Positions 5,248-13,591 of a DNA stretch of 19,350 bases are shown piece after piece (the first letter of the stretch is position 1; every line of letters begins with the position of its first letter). A program made the translations under genes and the position numbers. Below the pieces are notes generated by a model. The model searched no databases, was not told the origin of the DNA, and saw nothing but the letters and a program-made list of their open reading frames with translations. This DNA comes from an uncultured Clostridium sp. (lineage in GTDB: Bacteria > Bacillota > Clostridia > Lachnospirales > Lachnospiraceae), in contig USFH01000023.1 of NCBI GenBank assembly GCA_900553925.1, positions 1 to 19,350 on the forward strand. The letters are read 5' to 3'.

Positions 5248-6830
5248 GACTACTGACATGTCATATTGAAAACTTTGGAAAATTGTCGGATTTTTCCTAT
5301 GATTTTGCGGATGGATATAATGCCATTGTGCTTCCGAACGGTGCAGGGAAAAGCACGTTTGCGGCATTTATCCGTGTAATGTTCTATGGCTTTGCCGGGG
5401 AGACAAAGCGGACGGAAATCGAGAAGGAGCGGAAGCGTTATCAGCCGTGGCAGGGTGGTACCTATGGCGGGCAGATTACATTTACGGTGGACGGAAAATA
5501 TTATCTGTTGTCGCGTGTCTTCGGGAAGACGGCAAAGGGCGATTCCTTCCGGTTACAGGATGCGGATACTTTGCTTGATAGTACGGATTACACGGAACAA
5601 GCCGGGCAGGAGTTGTTCGGAATCGATGCGGAATCCTTTCTGCGGACCATCTATATCGGTCAGGCGGAGTGTGCAGCGTTTGCGGCGACAGATAGTGTGA
5701 GTGCAAAGCTCGGTAATCAGATGGAAGAAACCGAAGATATGGTAAGCTATGACGTGGCAAATAAAAAGCTTGTCGATGCGATCAATCAGTTATCAGATAA
5801 GCGGAGCACCGGAAAACTTGCGAAGCTTGAACGGGAAGCACATGTGCTTTCGCAGGAGATACAGGCAAAAATGGCGGTGCAGGAAGAACTTGACTCGGTT
5901 TCAAACCAGTTGACGGCAGTGAAGGCACACTGGAATGCATGTGTCGCAGGGAAAATGTCTGGGGAAAACGATGAGAAAAAAGCTGCAAGTCCATCCGGAC
6001 AGGAACAGGCAGATAGCTTGCAGCACAGAAAAAATGAAAAAAACGAACAGCGCAAATATAAAGGTATCACAGGTGTTGTATTAGGCCTGTTTGTAATCGT
6101 ATATGCACTGCTTGCCGCAGGCAAAGGGTATCGCATGTTAATTCTCATCTGTGGTGGATTCAGTGTAGCTGCAGGTGTTTTTATGCTGCTTGGCTATGCG
6201 ATAAGCAGGAGAAAACAACGTCCGGAGACAAAACCGGTGCAGACAAAGCCACTATCGGAGAAACAGCAGCAACAGCGGGCATCAGAGATGGAGACGCTGT
6301 CGAGACAGATCCTGCAATACAGCCGGAGACTTGATGAGTTGGAGAGCGAGTTTGATGTACTGACCGAAAAGGAAAGAAAATTGCAATCTCTTAATGAAGA
6401 ATTGATTACGCTCCGGGAAAAATGTGATATAATACAAATGACTAAGGCTTTTTTGACGCAGGCAAAGGAAAATTACGGTGCACGTTATCAGGCACCGGTT
6501 ATAGATGCCTTCCGGAGGTATTACCGGATGTTAGCAGGCGAAGACGGAACAGCGTATGGACTTACGGCGACGTTCGAGATGGAGAGGCAGGAGCAGGGAA
6601 TGTACCGGGATATGGGATATTTCAGCCGGGGATATCAGGATATGACCGGTTTGTGTATGCGTCTTGCATTTGCGGATGCCATGTACCGGGAGGAAAAGCC
6701 GTTTCTGATTCTGGATGATCCGTTTGTGAATCTCGATGAGGAAAAAATAGAGCATGGAAAAGCATTTATAAGAGAAATCGCAAAGGAATATCAGGTGATT
6801 TATTTCACCTGTCACGAAAGCCGCGCGTGA
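5244..6830 (+). CDS. SbcC/Rad50-like (YhaN-type) ATPase with a central transmembrane hairpin
   Basis: Partner ATPase of the preceding nuclease, 528 aa, about half the usual SbcC length. The Walker A loop is PNGAGKST (31-38), with Leu in place of the usual first Gly. An AECAAF segment near 141-146 resembles the Q-loop region. The C-terminal lobe holds an ABC-type signature SRG (461-463), Walker B FLILDD (487-492), D-loop NLD (496-498) and H524. Coiled-coil-like stretches at about 190-230 and 341-400 flank two hydrophobic segments, about 273-292 and 298-320. No CxxC zinc hook is present, so the coils seem to end in a membrane hairpin. It overlaps the upstream gene by 4 nt, and the thioesterase gene starts close behind it. 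Confidence 0.85.
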   Translation: MRLLTCHIENFGKLSDFSYDFADGYNAIVLPNGAGKSTFAAFIRVMFYGFAGETKRTEIEKERKRYQPWQGGTYGGQITFTVDGKYYLLSRVFGKTAKGDSFRLQDADTLLDSTDYTEQAGQELFGIDAESFLRTIYIGQAECAAFAATDSVSAKLGNQMEETEDMVSYDVANKKLVDAINQLSDKRSTGKLAKLEREAHVLSQEIQAKMAVQEELDSVSNQLTAVKAHWNACVAGKMSGENDEKKAASPSGQEQADSLQHRKNEKNEQRKYKGITGVVLGLFVIVYALLAAGKGYRMLILICGGFSVAAGVFMLLGYAISRRKQRPETKPVQTKPLSEKQQQQRASEMETLSRQILQYSRRLDELESEFDVLTEKERKLQSLNEELITLREKCDIIQMTKAFLTQAKENYGARYQAPVIDAFRRYYRMLAGEDGTAYGLTATFEMERQEQGMYRDMGYFSRGYQDMTGLCMRLAFADAMYREEKPFLILDDPFVNLDEEKIEHGKAFIREIAKEYQVIYFTCHESRA

Positions 6831-6844
6831 TAAAGGGGTATACT

Positions 6845-7585
6845 ATGTACACATATAATAAAAAAGTTCTTTTTTCAGATGTTGATGCAACAAGAAGAAT
6901 GTCGTTTGGGAGTCTGATGGATGCCATGCAGGATTGTGTCAACATCAATTCCGAGTCGGTAGGCAGAGGCATTGACTATATGCTTGAGCATAAGCGGACA
7001 TGGTTCGCAATCGGCTGGAATATTGAGATCCGCCGTATTCCGAAGATGTTCGAGGAGATAAGCGTGAAGACCTGGGCGTATGAATTTGCGACATCTATCG
7101 GCTATCGTAATGTCATTGTGACAGATGAGAACGGCGAGGATATTGTCTGTGCCGATTCGATGTGGACACTCATGGATATGGAGACGAAGCATCCGGTTCG
7201 GATTGAAGAAGAGGATGCAAAGGGATATGAGATCAGACCGCGGTATCCGATGGAAAGATGCGGTAGAAAGATCCGTCTGCCGAAGGAATTCGAGGTTGTT
7301 GACACAGTAGTTGTGCCAAAAGCCGACATCGATTACAACGGACATATGAGTAACGCAAAATATATCCTGCTTGCCAATGAATATCTCGAGGATATCACGC
7401 GTGTCAGCCGGATCCGCGTGGAATATAAGAGTCAGGCGCGGTACAGGGAGACGCTTGTGATTGAGCGTGCACAGTTGGAGAATAAAACAGACGGCGGGAC
7501 GGAAACACATGTGATTGTCAAGATGAGCGGCAAAGAGGCAGGCGATGTCAAAGCCGTTGTTGATTACAGTATAATAGAAGCTTAA
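6845..7585 (+). CDS. Acyl-ACP thioesterase (FatA-like, double hotdog)
   Basis: Predicted to hydrolyse acyl-acyl carrier protein and release free fatty acid, ending or adjusting fatty acid synthesis in the cytoplasm. The 246-aa protein has two hotdog halves. The first begins YNKKVLFSDVDATRRMSFGS with a helix running DAMQDCVN. The second begins near PKADIDYNGHMSNAKYIL, with D163, N165 and H167 matching the D-x-N-x-H catalytic pattern of plant FatA/FatB. ATG 6845 is preferred because AAAGGGG (6832-6838) sits 6 nt upstream. GTG 6827 is in frame and would overlap the preceding stop, but lacks a good site. It belongs to the same run of closely spaced genes. Chain-length preference cannot be read from sequence. 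Confidence 0.88.
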   Translation: MYTYNKKVLFSDVDATRRMSFGSLMDAMQDCVNINSESVGRGIDYMLEHKRTWFAIGWNIEIRRIPKMFEEISVKTWAYEFATSIGYRNVIVTDENGEDIVCADSMWTLMDMETKHPVRIEEEDAKGYEIRPRYPMERCGRKIRLPKEFEVVDTVVVPKADIDYNGHMSNAKYILLANEYLEDITRVSRIRVEYKSQARYRETLVIERAQLENKTDGGTETHVIVKMSGKEAGDVKAVVDYSIIEA

Positions 7586-7588
7586 AAT
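7560..7588 (+). promoter_or_regulatory. Candidate internal promoter for cdd
   Basis: TTGATT (7560-7565) and TAAAAT (7583-7588) are 17 bp apart, straddling the end of the thioesterase gene. Transcription would begin near 7595 and leave about 30 nt before cdd. Each box has mismatches to consensus, so this is a moderate call. Confidence 0.4.
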
Positions 7589-7611
7589 ATTATTTCGTAG
7601 ATAAAATAATA
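7588..7611 (+). repeat. 8-bp AT-only inverted repeat before cdd
   Basis: TATTATTT (7588-7595) is the reverse complement of AAATAATA (7604-7611) around an 8-nt centre. It abuts the candidate -10 box. It may be an operator or a weak hairpin, but AT-only repeats of this size arise easily by chance. Confidence 0.3.
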
Positions 7612-7626
7612 CAGGAAAAACAGTAT

Positions 7627-8064
7627 ATGGAATTAGCAAAAAAAGAGATACAGAATCTAATCCGGATTGCCGCAGATGCGCGTAAATTTGCATACGCACC
7701 ATACTCGCAGTTTGCAGTCGGGGCGGCATTGCTTGGGGCAGATGCGAAGGTATACACCGGATGTAATATTGAGAATGCAGCATTTACACCCGGAAACTGT
7801 GCAGAGCGGACAGCTGTGTTTAAGGCTGTGAGTGAAGGCTGCAGGGAATTTACGGCAATCGCGATCGTAGGCGGGAAACTTGACGAAGATGCGCTTGCGC
7901 AGACCGGATACACTGCACCATGCGGTGTGTGCAGACAAGTGCTGCGGGAGTTCGTTAATCCGTCCGCATTTGCCGTGATTTTAGCACGCACAATGGAGGA
8001 GTATAAGGTATATACATTGGAAGAACTGCTTCCGGAAAGCTTTGGACCGGAGAATTTGAAATAG
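7627..8064 (+). CDS. cdd: Cytidine deaminase (tetrameric type)
   Basis: Pyrimidine salvage enzyme that deaminates cytidine and deoxycytidine to uridine and deoxyuridine. The 145-aa length suits the small homotetrameric form. Zinc ligands are C58 in NCAERTA and C99/C102 in PCGVCRQ, and E60 is the proton-shuttling glutamate. The substrate-binding NIEN is at 47-50. The start ATG 7627 has only a weak AGGA at 7612-7615, 11 nt upstream, so translation may be modest. The stop lies 19 bp before the TTG start of the peptidase gene. In many Firmicutes cdd lies next to era, and here only the peptidase gene separates them. Confidence 0.94.
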   Translation: MELAKKEIQNLIRIAADARKFAYAPYSQFAVGAALLGADAKVYTGCNIENAAFTPGNCAERTAVFKAVSEGCREFTAIAIVGGKLDEDALAQTGYTAPCGVCRQVLREFVNPSAFAVILARTMEEYKVYTLEELLPESFGPENLK

Positions 8065-8083
8065 ATGATGGAGGATGAATCGT

Positions 8084-11002
8084 TTGAGTAAATTAGAGAA
8101 TCTGACCGCATATACGGTAGTGGAAAAGAAGGAATTGAAGGAAGTTAACGGATACGGATATATCCTGTCCCACAATAAGACAAAGGCACGGGTGGCTGTG
8201 ATTGAGAATGATGATACGAACAAAGTATTTACGATTGGGTTTCGAACACCGCCAGCCGACGATACCGGTGTGCCGCATATCACGGAGCATTCGGTTCTTT
8301 GCGGTTCCAGAAAATTTCCGGTCAAGGATCCGTTCGTGGAGCTTTGCAAAGGAAGTCTGAATACATTCTTAAATGCAATGACTTATTCGGACAAAACAGT
8401 ATATCCGCTTGCCAGTCTGAATGAGAAGGATTTTCATAATCTGATGCATGTCTATATGGATGCCGTTTTTTATCCGGATATGTATGAGAAGAAGGAGATC
8501 ATGATGCAGGAGGGCTGGCATTATGAGATTGACGAGGAGACCGGGGAGCTCACGTATAACGGTGTTGTATTTAACGAGATGAAGGGCGTGTATTCTTCTC
8601 CGGAACAGCAGCTTTACCGAATTATTGAGAAGTCGCTGCTTCCACATACAGCATATGGCTTTGAATCCGGCGGAGATCCGGAGGCAATCCCGAATCTGAC
8701 ACAGGAGGATTTTATTGCGTTTCATAAGCGGTATTATCATCCGAGCAACAGTTATATCTATCTGTATGGAGATATGGATGCCGCAGAGGAGCTTACATTT
8801 ATTGATGAGGAATATTTACAGAATTTTGATTATGCGGAGATTGATTCGGCTCTGACAGACGAGCCGGCATTTGAAAAACCGGTAACGGAACGGGCATATT
8901 ACTCAATTTCTGAAAACGAATCCGAGCAGGATAACACATATCTGGCATACAATATGGTTATCGGTACAAGTGCGGATAAGAAATTATGTGCAGCATTCGC
9001 GATTCTTGAATATGCCTTGCTGTCGGCACCGGGCGCACCGCTCAAAAAGGCATTGATTGATGCAGGACTTGGCAAGGATATTCTGTCATCCTTTGATGAC
9101 GGTATCAAACAGCCGAACTTCTCAATCATTGCAAAGAATGCGAATGCAGAAGATTTAGAACGATTTATACAGGTGCTTGAGGATACGCTTGCTTCCATTG
9201 TGGAGCAGGGTATGGATAAGAAATCGCTGCTTGCGGCAATCAATTATTTTGAGTTTAAGCACAAGGAAGGAAACTTCGGACGATTCCCGAAGGGATTGAT
9301 GCTCGGATTAAATGCATTTTCTACATGGCTTTATGATGATGCGGCAGCGCTTGATCTGTTCAGCCTGAACGATGTGTACGATGCGTTGAAGCGGGATGTG
9401 GAGACCGGATATTTTGAAGCTCTGATCAGACAGTATATTTTACAGAATACGCACAAGTCATATTGTCTGCTGATACCAAAGAAGGGTCTTAATAATGAGA
9501 TTGCAGAGCGTGAGAAGGCACGGCTTGCGGCATATAAGGAGACGCTTTCTGCGGCGGATATCGAGGAGATCCGTGCGAACATGATGCATCTGAAGGAGTA
9601 CCAGAGTTCCGGTGATGCGGAGGAAGACTTGAAGAAGATTCCGATGCTTGCAATCGATGATATCGAGAAACATGCCAAGAAAATAAATAACCGCATTCTG
9701 GAGATTGAACATGTCAAGGTACTAAGTCATGATATTTTTACAAACGGAATCACGTATCTCAGCCTAAACTTCTGTATGGATGATATCGACTATGATAAGT
9801 TTCCGGTAATTGCACTTTTGACGGAAATTTTTAAGTATGTGGATACGGAGCATTTCAGTTACAGTGAGTTATCGAACGAGATCGATCTGTATACCGGTGG
9901 CATTGGATTCAGTACAACGGTCACCAATAAGAAAGAATATGGCGGTTATGTGACACATTTTGTCGTCAGTGCAAAGATGTTGGATGCACAGCTCGATAAG
10001 GCAATGGAATTAGTTGAGGAGATTTTGTTCACCTCGAAGCTTTCGGATAAGAAGCGATTGAAGGAGATTATTGCGGAGACGCGTGCGGCAATGAAAGACG
10101 ATCTGCTTGCGAACGGACATACAACAGCGGCGGGACGTGCAACGGCATATATTTCTAAAATAGGTGTTGTGAAAGAACTGACAGAGGGTGTGGATTATTA
10201 TATGTATCTGTCAGATCTGGATGATCATTTCGAAGAACGCTATGAGGGTCTGGCTGCTGATCTGCAGGAGGTACTTGGACAGCTTCTGCGCAGAGATTCC
10301 CTGCTCGTGAACTTTACTTCCGATAAGAAGCCGGAGGATACGCTGACTGAGAGTCTGACGGGATTTTCCTGCAAGCTTTCGACAAGACTGGCGTTTGAGA
10401 ATGTGAAGGAAATTCCGGTAGTAAAAAAGAACGAGGGCTTCAAGACGGCAAGCCAGGTACAGTACGTAGCGACGGCCGGTAATTTCTGTGAACGTGGATA
10501 TGGGTATACCGGCGCTTTGAATGTATTGCAGTGCATCTTCTCATACGATTATCTGTGGATCAATGTGCGTGTGAAGGGTGGTGCTTACGGCTGTATGTGC
10601 AGCTTCAATCGAAGCGGTAACGCATATTTTACCTCCTATCGTGATCCAAATCTGCTGGAGACATATGAGATCTATAAGAAGGCACCGGACTATGTGAGAA
10701 GCTTTGACGCAGACGAACGAGACATGACGAAATATATTATCGGAGCAATCAGTAAAATGGATGCACCGCTTACACCATCCGCAGAGGGTAATTTCAGTCT
10801 GATCTGTTATCTGATGGGAATTGAAGATGTGGATCTGCAGCGGACAAGAGATGAAGTGCTTGGTGCGACACCGGAAGTAATCCGTGGACTTGCCGGATAT
10901 GTGGAAGCGGCTGTCGATGGCGGTGTGATCTGTGCAATCGGTGATGAAGCGCGGATCGAAGCTGCGAAGGATGCATTTACAGAAGTAAAGAGCACATTTT
11001 AG
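8084..11002 (+). CDS. M16C insulinase-family metallopeptidase (presequence-protease-like)
   Basis: A large zinc peptidase that degrades unstructured peptides inside a closed chamber, made as one chain of about 972 aa as in PreP-type enzymes. Counting from ATG 8075, the inverted zinc motif H-x-x-E-H is H68-I-T-E71-H72, and the distal Glu is E168 in FNEMKG. Both active-site halves and the inactive C-terminal half are present, with no frameshift. TTG 8084 is the preferred start: GGAGG (8070-8074) lies 9 nt before it, whereas ATG 8075 directly touches that site with no spacing. No signal peptide is seen, so it is probably cytoplasmic. It precedes era by 23 bp. The natural substrate is unknown. 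Confidence 0.92.
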   Translation: MSKLENLTAYTVVEKKELKEVNGYGYILSHNKTKARVAVIENDDTNKVFTIGFRTPPADDTGVPHITEHSVLCGSRKFPVKDPFVELCKGSLNTFLNAMTYSDKTVYPLASLNEKDFHNLMHVYMDAVFYPDMYEKKEIMMQEGWHYEIDEETGELTYNGVVFNEMKGVYSSPEQQLYRIIEKSLLPHTAYGFESGGDPEAIPNLTQEDFIAFHKRYYHPSNSYIYLYGDMDAAEELTFIDEEYLQNFDYAEIDSALTDEPAFEKPVTERAYYSISENESEQDNTYLAYNMVIGTSADKKLCAAFAILEYALLSAPGAPLKKALIDAGLGKDILSSFDDGIKQPNFSIIAKNANAEDLERFIQVLEDTLASIVEQGMDKKSLLAAINYFEFKHKEGNFGRFPKGLMLGLNAFSTWLYDDAAALDLFSLNDVYDALKRDVETGYFEALIRQYILQNTHKSYCLLIPKKGLNNEIAEREKARLAAYKETLSAADIEEIRANMMHLKEYQSSGDAEEDLKKIPMLAIDDIEKHAKKINNRILEIEHVKVLSHDIFTNGITYLSLNFCMDDIDYDKFPVIALLTEIFKYVDTEHFSYSELSNEIDLYTGGIGFSTTVTNKKEYGGYVTHFVVSAKMLDAQLDKAMELVEEILFTSKLSDKKRLKEIIAETRAAMKDDLLANGHTTAAGRATAYISKIGVVKELTEGVDYYMYLSDLDDHFEERYEGLAADLQEVLGQLLRRDSLLVNFTSDKKPEDTLTESLTGFSCKLSTRLAFENVKEIPVVKKNEGFKTASQVQYVATAGNFCERGYGYTGALNVLQCIFSYDYLWINVRVKGGAYGCMCSFNRSGNAYFTSYRDPNLLETYEIYKKAPDYVRSFDADERDMTKYIIGAISKMDAPLTPSAEGNFSLICYLMGIEDVDLQRTRDEVLGATPEVIRGLAGYVEAAVDGGVICAIGDEARIEAAKDAFTEVKSTF

Positions 11003-11025
11003 GTACAATACACAGGGAGAAACAT

Positions 11026-11934
11026 ATGGATAACTTATCGACATACAAATCTGGATTTGTTGCAATCATCGGACGTCCGAATGTGGGAAAGTCCACATTG
11101 ATGAATCATCTGATCGGACAGAAGATTGCGATTACAAGCAGCAAAGCGCAGACGACGAGAAACCGGATCCAGACAGTATATACGGATGATGAAGGACAGA
11201 TTGTGTTCCTGGATACACCGGGTATCAACAAGGCGAAAAATAAGCTTGGCGAGTATATGATGAATGTTGCGTACTCCACATTGAATGAGGTGGATATCGT
11301 CATGTGGATCGTGGAGCCGACGACATTTATCGGCGCGGGCGAGCGTCATATCATTGATGTGTTAAGTAAGGTAAATACGCCGGTGGTGCTTGTTATCAAT
11401 AAGACGGATACCGTGGATAAACAGGCAGTTGCAGATGCTATAAACACATACAAAGAAGTACATGATTTTGATGCGATTGTTCCTGTTTCTGCACTGCGCG
11501 GACACAATCAGGCGGAGCTGATTAAGACGTTAAAGCGGCTGCTTCCGTTTGGACCGCAGTTTTATGATGAGGATACGATTACCGATCAGCCGGAACGTCA
11601 GATTGTGGCGGAGATGATCCGTGAACAGGCACTTCGCCAGTTAGACAAAGAGATTCCGCATGGTATCGCCGTTGTGATTGACCGGATGAAGGAACGTCCG
11701 GATGGCAGCTGTATAGATATTGAGGCAACAATCATCTGTGAGCGGGATTCCCACAAGGGGATTATTATCGGAAAGCAGGGGGCAATGCTTAAGAAGATTG
11801 GTACAAAAGCACGGATCAGCATGGAAAATCTGCTGGACATGAAAGTGAATTTAAAGCTATGGGTAAAGGTAAAGAAGGACTGGAGAGACAGCGATACCTT
11901 ACTTCGTAATTACGGTTATCGGGAGGAAAATTAA
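11026..11934 (+). CDS. era: GTPase Era, ribosome assembly factor
   Basis: Essential GTPase that binds the 3' end of 16S rRNA and helps 30S subunit maturation. The 302-aa protein has every G motif: GRPNVGKST at 16-24 (G1), a TTRN switch I at 43-46 (G2), DTPG at 63-66 (G3), NKTD at 125-128 (G4) and SAL at 155-157 (G5). A KH domain follows, with IIIGKQGAMLKKIG around 246-259. ATG 11026 has GGGAG at 11015-11019, 6 nt away. The DUF1846 gene begins 1 bp after its stop. In many Firmicutes era is followed directly by recO, but here five genes intervene. Confidence 0.97.
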   Translation: MDNLSTYKSGFVAIIGRPNVGKSTLMNHLIGQKIAITSSKAQTTRNRIQTVYTDDEGQIVFLDTPGINKAKNKLGEYMMNVAYSTLNEVDIVMWIVEPTTFIGAGERHIIDVLSKVNTPVVLVINKTDTVDKQAVADAINTYKEVHDFDAIVPVSALRGHNQAELIKTLKRLLPFGPQFYDEDTITDQPERQIVAEMIREQALRQLDKEIPHGIAVVIDRMKERPDGSCIDIEATIICERDSHKGIIIGKQGAMLKKIGTKARISMENLLDMKVNLKLWVKVKKDWRDSDTLLRNYGYREEN

Positions 11935-11935
11935 G

Positions 11936-13423
11936 ATGAAGATCGGTTTTGACAACCAAAAGTACTTAGAGATGCAGTCACAGCATATACGTGACCGGAT
12001 CGCACAGTTTGATAATAAATTATATCTGGAGTTTGGAGGCAAGCTTTTTGATGACTATCATGCATCACGCGTGCTTCCGGGATTTCAACCGGATTCGAAG
12101 CTGCAGATGTTATTACAGTTAAAAGACCAGGCTGAAATCGTGATCGTGATCAGTGCAGAGGATATCGAGAATAACAAGGTGCGCGATGATTATGGAATTA
12201 CATATGATATGGATGTGCTGCGTCTGATCGACGAATTCCAGGCAGTAGGACTGTATGTTGGCAGTGTGTGTCTGACGAAGTATGCCGGACAGGCATCGGC
12301 AGAGCTTTTCCGCAAGAAGCTTGCAGAGCTTGGAATCAAGTCTTACCGTCACTATAAAATTGTTGGATACCCAAGTGATATTGCCCATATCGTGAGTGAT
12401 GAGGGGTATGGAAAGAATGAATATATCGAGACAGAGCGCCCGCTTGTTGTCATCACGGCACCGGGACCGGGCAGTGGAAAGATGGCAACCTGCCTGTCTC
12501 AGCTTTACCATGAATATAAGCGTGGCGTGAAAGCCGGGTATGCAAAGTTTGAGACATTCCCGATCTGGAATCTGCCACTCAAGCATCCGGTCAATCTTGC
12601 TTATGAGGCAGCAACAGCGGACTTAAACGATGTCAATATGATCGATCCGTTTCATTTGGAAGCATATGGTGAGACGACTGTTAACTACAACCGCGATATC
12701 GAGATATTCCCGGTTGTTGCGACAATGTTTGAACTGATCGCCGGAAGCAGCCCATATAAGTCTCCAACGGATATGGGTGTCAATATGGCTGGAAATTGTA
12801 TCATTGACGATCAGGTATGCCGCGATGCATCGGCACAGGAGATCATCCGCCGGTATTATCGGTGCCTGTGTGACAGAAAGCGTTACGGACAGTCGAAGGA
12901 TGACAAGAATAAGTTAGAGCTTTTACTGCGGCAGGCGGGTGTCTCTATGGAGGACCGCCTGGTGGCAAAGAAAGCATTGGCAAGGGAAGAGGAGACCGGA
13001 CATCCGGCGATGGCAATCGAGCTTGCAGACGGCACGATCGTAACCGGAAAGACCGGAGATCTGCTCGGTGCATCGGCAGCTGCGATCTTGAATGCGCTTA
13101 AAGTACTTGCCAGAATTCCACATGAAGTACAGTTAGTATCCAAGGAAGCGATTGAGCCGATCCAGCGACTCAAAATCCAATATCTTGGAAGCCACAATCC
13201 AAGATTGCATACCGATGAGATTCTGATTGCGCTTTCCACGACGGCGGCACAGGATGAAAAAGCAAAGCTTGCAATTGAGCAGCTCTCAAAATTGAAGAAT
13301 TGTCAGGCACATTCGACAGTATTGCTTTCATCGGTGGATGAGCAGCTTCTGAAGAAAATAGGTGTCCAGCTTACGTGCTCCCCGAAGTATGAAGAGGAAG
13401 ACAGAAAATATCATAGACGTTAA
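11936..13423 (+). CDS. DUF1846 (UPF0371) protein with a P-loop-like motif
   Basis: A 495-aa protein of unknown function, recognised from its opening (MKIGFDNQKYLEMQSQHI) and the general pattern of the DUF1846 family. A beta-strand-like VVIT leads into APGPGSGKMAT at 175-185, which resembles a Walker A loop (GxxxxGK). I see no clear Walker B, so nucleotide binding is only a suggestion. There are no membrane segments or signal peptide, so it should be cytoplasmic. The start is 1 bp after the era stop, and its site GGGAGG (11921-11926) lies inside era, so the two are tightly coupled. A terminator follows, making it the last gene of this unit. Codon use looks like its neighbours. Confidence 0.85.
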   Translation: MKIGFDNQKYLEMQSQHIRDRIAQFDNKLYLEFGGKLFDDYHASRVLPGFQPDSKLQMLLQLKDQAEIVIVISAEDIENNKVRDDYGITYDMDVLRLIDEFQAVGLYVGSVCLTKYAGQASAELFRKKLAELGIKSYRHYKIVGYPSDIAHIVSDEGYGKNEYIETERPLVVITAPGPGSGKMATCLSQLYHEYKRGVKAGYAKFETFPIWNLPLKHPVNLAYEAATADLNDVNMIDPFHLEAYGETTVNYNRDIEIFPVVATMFELIAGSSPYKSPTDMGVNMAGNCIIDDQVCRDASAQEIIRRYYRCLCDRKRYGQSKDDKNKLELLLRQAGVSMEDRLVAKKALAREEETGHPAMAIELADGTIVTGKTGDLLGASAAAILNALKVLARIPHEVQLVSKEAIEPIQRLKIQYLGSHNPRLHTDEILIALSTTAAQDEKAKLAIEQLSKLKNCQAHSTVLLSSVDEQLLKKIGVQLTCSPKYEEEDRKYHRR

Positions 13424-13455
13424 AAAATTGATTGTAAATAGAATATGAATCTGAT

Positions 13456-13496
13456 AAAATATGCTTGTTTTTGTAAGAAAAAACAGGCATATTTTT
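13456..13496 (+). terminator. Intrinsic terminator after the DUF1846 gene
   Basis: Bases 13456-13472 pair with 13479-13495 over 17 bp, with one G-T pair and a 6-nt loop. The stem contains ATATGC opposite GCATAT, and five T follow at 13492-13496. The T/A-rich inner stem would allow partial function on the other strand. It closes the long gene run before the pot genes. Confidence 0.8.
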
Positions 13497-13502
13497 ATGC
13501 AT

Positions 13503-13521
13503 TTTCGTAGAGAATACGAAA
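13503..13521 (+). repeat. Palindrome between the terminator and potA, candidate operator
   Basis: TTTCGTA (13503-13509) and TACGAAA (13515-13521) form an exact 7-bp inverted repeat with a 5-bp centre. It lies about 70 bp upstream of potA in a region where I find no convincing -35/-10 pair. It may bind a regulator of the polyamine genes or form an RNA hairpin; neither is shown by sequence alone. Confidence 0.4.
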
Positions 13522-13591
13522 GAAAAATCTGGCCTGCATCCGCCAATGCCATGGATAAGGATGTCAGGAACACAAGGAGGATGAGAGTTTA

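Noticed and set aside
13432..13460. TTGTAA-17-TAAAAT as the promoter of the pot operon.
   Set aside because: Transcription would begin inside the terminator stem, upstream of its right arm; the match is also weak.
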